From positions 121,149-185,148 of the forward strand of contig NZ_JACHXU010000017.1 in NCBI RefSeq assembly GCF_014192335.1: DNA of 64,000 bases, in the 5' to 3' direction. Each line of letters begins with the position of its first letter. The stretch's first letter is position 1. This document shows positions 63,085-64,000 of this stretch, piece after piece. The notes under the pieces were generated by a model. It saw nothing but the letters and a program-made list of their open reading frames with translations, searched no databases and had not been told where the DNA came from. The DNA is from Aporhodopirellula rubra. GTDB lineage: Bacteria > Planctomycetota > Planctomycetia > Pirellulales > Pirellulaceae. The position numbers were made by a program, and so were the translations under genes.

Positions 63085-63100
63085 ATCCATACTTGTGACC

Positions 63101-63237
63101 GCCAACGGAAGGTTTTTACGACACCGCCCTGAACGAAGCGAACGATGTTTGAACTACGAGAGATTGTACCAAGGCCAGCCCGCGTTGACAAAGTCGGAAG
63201 GTGCGCCGAAGGACCGTGCGTAAAAACCATGTTGTCG
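63101..63237 (-). repeat. attC-like site 6
   Basis: The clearest member. GCCAACGGAAGGTTTTTACG on the left pairs with CGTAAAAACCATGTTGTC on the right, apart from a 2-nt GG bulge in the left arm. Such bulged bases set strand choice in attC recombination. Confidence 0.87.
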
Positions 63238-63247
63238 GACCTGGGCT

Positions 63248-63700
63248 TTACGAGTCGGTTTGATCGAGTGTTTCCGCATCCGCAATGTCTTTGGGGCGAC
63301 CGCACGCTCGCTTGTTGACGATTAAGTCGGCACGACCGATTACGCTCAGTTGGACATCTTCCATTTCAACAGCCAGTCGGTTCGCCCATGCATGATCGAA
63401 ATCCACACCGGAGATGGCAGTGAGTATGTCAATGCGCGACGGTTCGACACCGATTTGGAAGACCATTCCCGGTCTCGCAAGGTCGGCAATTGTCAGGTCG
63501 TGCAATGGGGCTCCAAATTCGGCGAGAACGCGATAAACCTTGGGGGCAGTGTCCGAGTCAGGACGAACCCAGATATCAAGGTCGCCGGTTGCGCGTGGGT
63601 GGCCGTGGGCAGCAACCGCATACGCCCCGACGAGCAGAAAATCAATTTTCGCGTCGGACAACGCGCGCAACATGTCTTTGAAGTCGGGGTTGAATAACAT
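63248..63700 (-). CDS. MNT-type nucleotidyltransferase (cassette gene)
   Basis: A 150-residue protein of the minimal nucleotidyltransferase fold. FLLVGAYAVAAHGHPRATGDLDIWV contains the G-x-x-A strand and the metal-binding D-x-D (DLDIWV). SRIDILTAISGVDF supplies the third acidic residue. A conserved C-terminal segment (LIVNKRACGRPKDIADAETL) follows. Such proteins are widespread in integron cassettes and some work as antitoxins or toxins that modify RNA or proteins. The gene start overlaps a 70-residue partner gene by 59 bp in another frame. The stop is 11 bp from attC site 6. Confidence 0.87.
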   Translation of the reverse strand: MLFNPDFKDMLRALSDAKIDFLLVGAYAVAAHGHPRATGDLDIWVRPDSDTAPKVYRVLAEFGAPLHDLTIADLARPGMVFQIGVEPSRIDILTAISGVDFDHAWANRLAVEMEDVQLSVIGRADLIVNKRACGRPKDIADAETLDQTDS

Positions 63701-63854
63701 TTGGTTCCTTAAATGCCCAAGCGGTTAAAGTCAAAGGCCAAACCATAAGCAGGCGTTCTGCTGGTGTGGCATTGGGAACACCCGAATCGAGTCCCTGTTG
63801 GTCTAGTGTCGTGAGTTTCGTGACCGAACGATCCATCGGTGGGAGAGAGGCCAT
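63642..63854 (-). CDS. Small partner protein of the nucleotidyltransferase
   Basis: A 70-residue protein. MDRSVTKLTTLDQQGLD, then NATPAERLLMVWPLTLTAWAF and RLQRHVARVVRR, match a small family I recall beside integron-borne nucleotidyltransferases (T-P-A-E-R-L and R-L-Q-R anchors). It overlaps the start of the nucleotidyltransferase by 59 bp, implying coupled synthesis and a two-component unit, perhaps toxin-antitoxin-like. No activity is known to me. Confidence 0.7.
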   Translation of the reverse strand: MASLPPMDRSVTKLTTLDQQGLDSGVPNATPAERLLMVWPLTLTAWAFKEPNVIQPRLQRHVARVVRREN

Positions 63855-63877
63855 GAATTTCCTTTTGACTGAGGTCC

Positions 63878-63909
63878 GACAACGGAAGGTTTCTACGACA
63901 CCGCCCTAA
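63878..63909 (-). repeat. attC-like site 7, truncated
   Basis: Only the left arm is present: GACAACGGAAGGTTTCTACGACACCGCCCTAA (AAC at 63881). After base 63909 the expected ACGAAGCG is replaced by unrelated sequence. The missing ~100 bp shows that the site was broken, probably by insertion. Confidence 0.75.
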
Positions 63910-64000
63910 GGAGCTGTTCGGAAATAACTTCGGGATTTCATGCTGGTAGAACATAGTTGAATTTACCGAGGGTTTCATCACGCTCTGTCGGTTCGTTTTG
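63910..64000. mobile_element. Probable insertion-sequence end breaking attC site 7
   Basis: It begins GGAGCTGTTCGGAAATAACTT exactly where site 7 stops matching. The break follows CTAA, a target of the kind used by IS5-like elements (YTAR). The rest of the element is outside the window. The IS identity is inferred from the clean break and the terminal-repeat-like sequence. Confidence 0.5.
63938..64000 (-). CDS. Possible transposase C-terminus (partial)
   Basis: A minus-strand frame entering from the right edge encodes 20 residues (TERDETLGKFNYVLPA at the end), then TGA at 63938-63940. It would fit the C-terminus of a transposase ending just inside the IS end. A second minus frame is also open here, so the call is weak. 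Confidence 0.3.
   Translation of the reverse strand, partial: QNEPTERDETLGKFNYVLPA

Noticed and set aside
59903..63909. Regularly spaced ~130-bp repeats as a CRISPR array
   Set aside because: The repeats are far too long, the spacers are whole genes, and no cas genes are present. The AAC/GTT ends and co-varying arms fit attC.

Overview
The window looks like the chromosome of a marine planctomycete of the Pirellulaceae (Rhodopirellula, Rubripirellula or Novipirellula type). This is inferred from gene content: a sulfatase beside several glycoside hydrolases, a LEPR-XLL/cadherin giant protein, a DUF11 cysteine-rich lipoprotein, a XylR-type AraC regulator with a LacI-like sensor, Kdo synthesis (kdsB), and many short genes with long gaps and weak Shine-Dalgarno sites. 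No rRNA, tRNA or CRISPR array was seen.

Layout. (1) 1-6.5 kb, minus strand: a sulfated-glycan degradation cluster (propeller GH43/117-type hydrolase, sulfatase, GH95, and a Tat-exported LamG + GH116-like protein cut by the window edge). (2) 7.4-9.6 kb: amtB and glnB, separated by a clear intrinsic terminator. (3) 10.5-14.4 kb: housekeeping genes kdsB, trpD, a nucleoside hydrolase and a TerC-family membrane protein. (4) 14.4-33.2 kb: the most striking region. Five tightly packed minus-strand genes encode a TolC-like outer-membrane protein, a short SecA paralogue, a HlyD adaptor, a HlyD adaptor with a GAF-like N-terminus, and a PqqD-like/M50-protease/HlyD fusion. They are divergent from a 3226-residue LEPR-XLL, DUF4347, beta-helix, PKD, propeller and cadherin protein. 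There is no ABC ATPase. I read this as a dedicated exporter with its giant cargo. (5) 33.3-37.7 kb: a hybrid histidine kinase with two HPt domains and a receiver-HD-GYP protein, possibly the control and c-di-GMP output of that locus. (6) 38.2-54.9 kb: a DUF11 lipoprotein, an oxidoreductase, OsmC, a ketoacyl-synthase homologue lacking its catalytic Cys, an acetyltransferase-like protein, FliS, conserved unknown proteins, a PpiC/SurA-like foldase with a coupled lipoprotein, a group 2 sigma factor and a hemolysin III-like protein. (7) 54.9-59 kb: esterase, XylR-type regulator and aldose epimerase, a sugar-linked group.

(8) 59.1-64 kb is an integron-type cassette array. Short minus-strand genes (ATP-grasp, DUF4291, VOC, a toxin-antitoxin pair, a nucleotidyltransferase with a small partner, and unknowns) are each separated by a ~130-bp attC-like element with AAC/GTT ends and co-varying arms. 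The seventh attC is broken by what looks like an insertion-sequence end. No integrase is in the window. Gene orientation places any intI to the right of 64,000.

A ~102-bp MITE-like repeat occurs four times (1.2, 46.2, 57.5 and 59.0 kb). In three cases its CTAG end supplies the TAG stop codon of the neighbouring gene.
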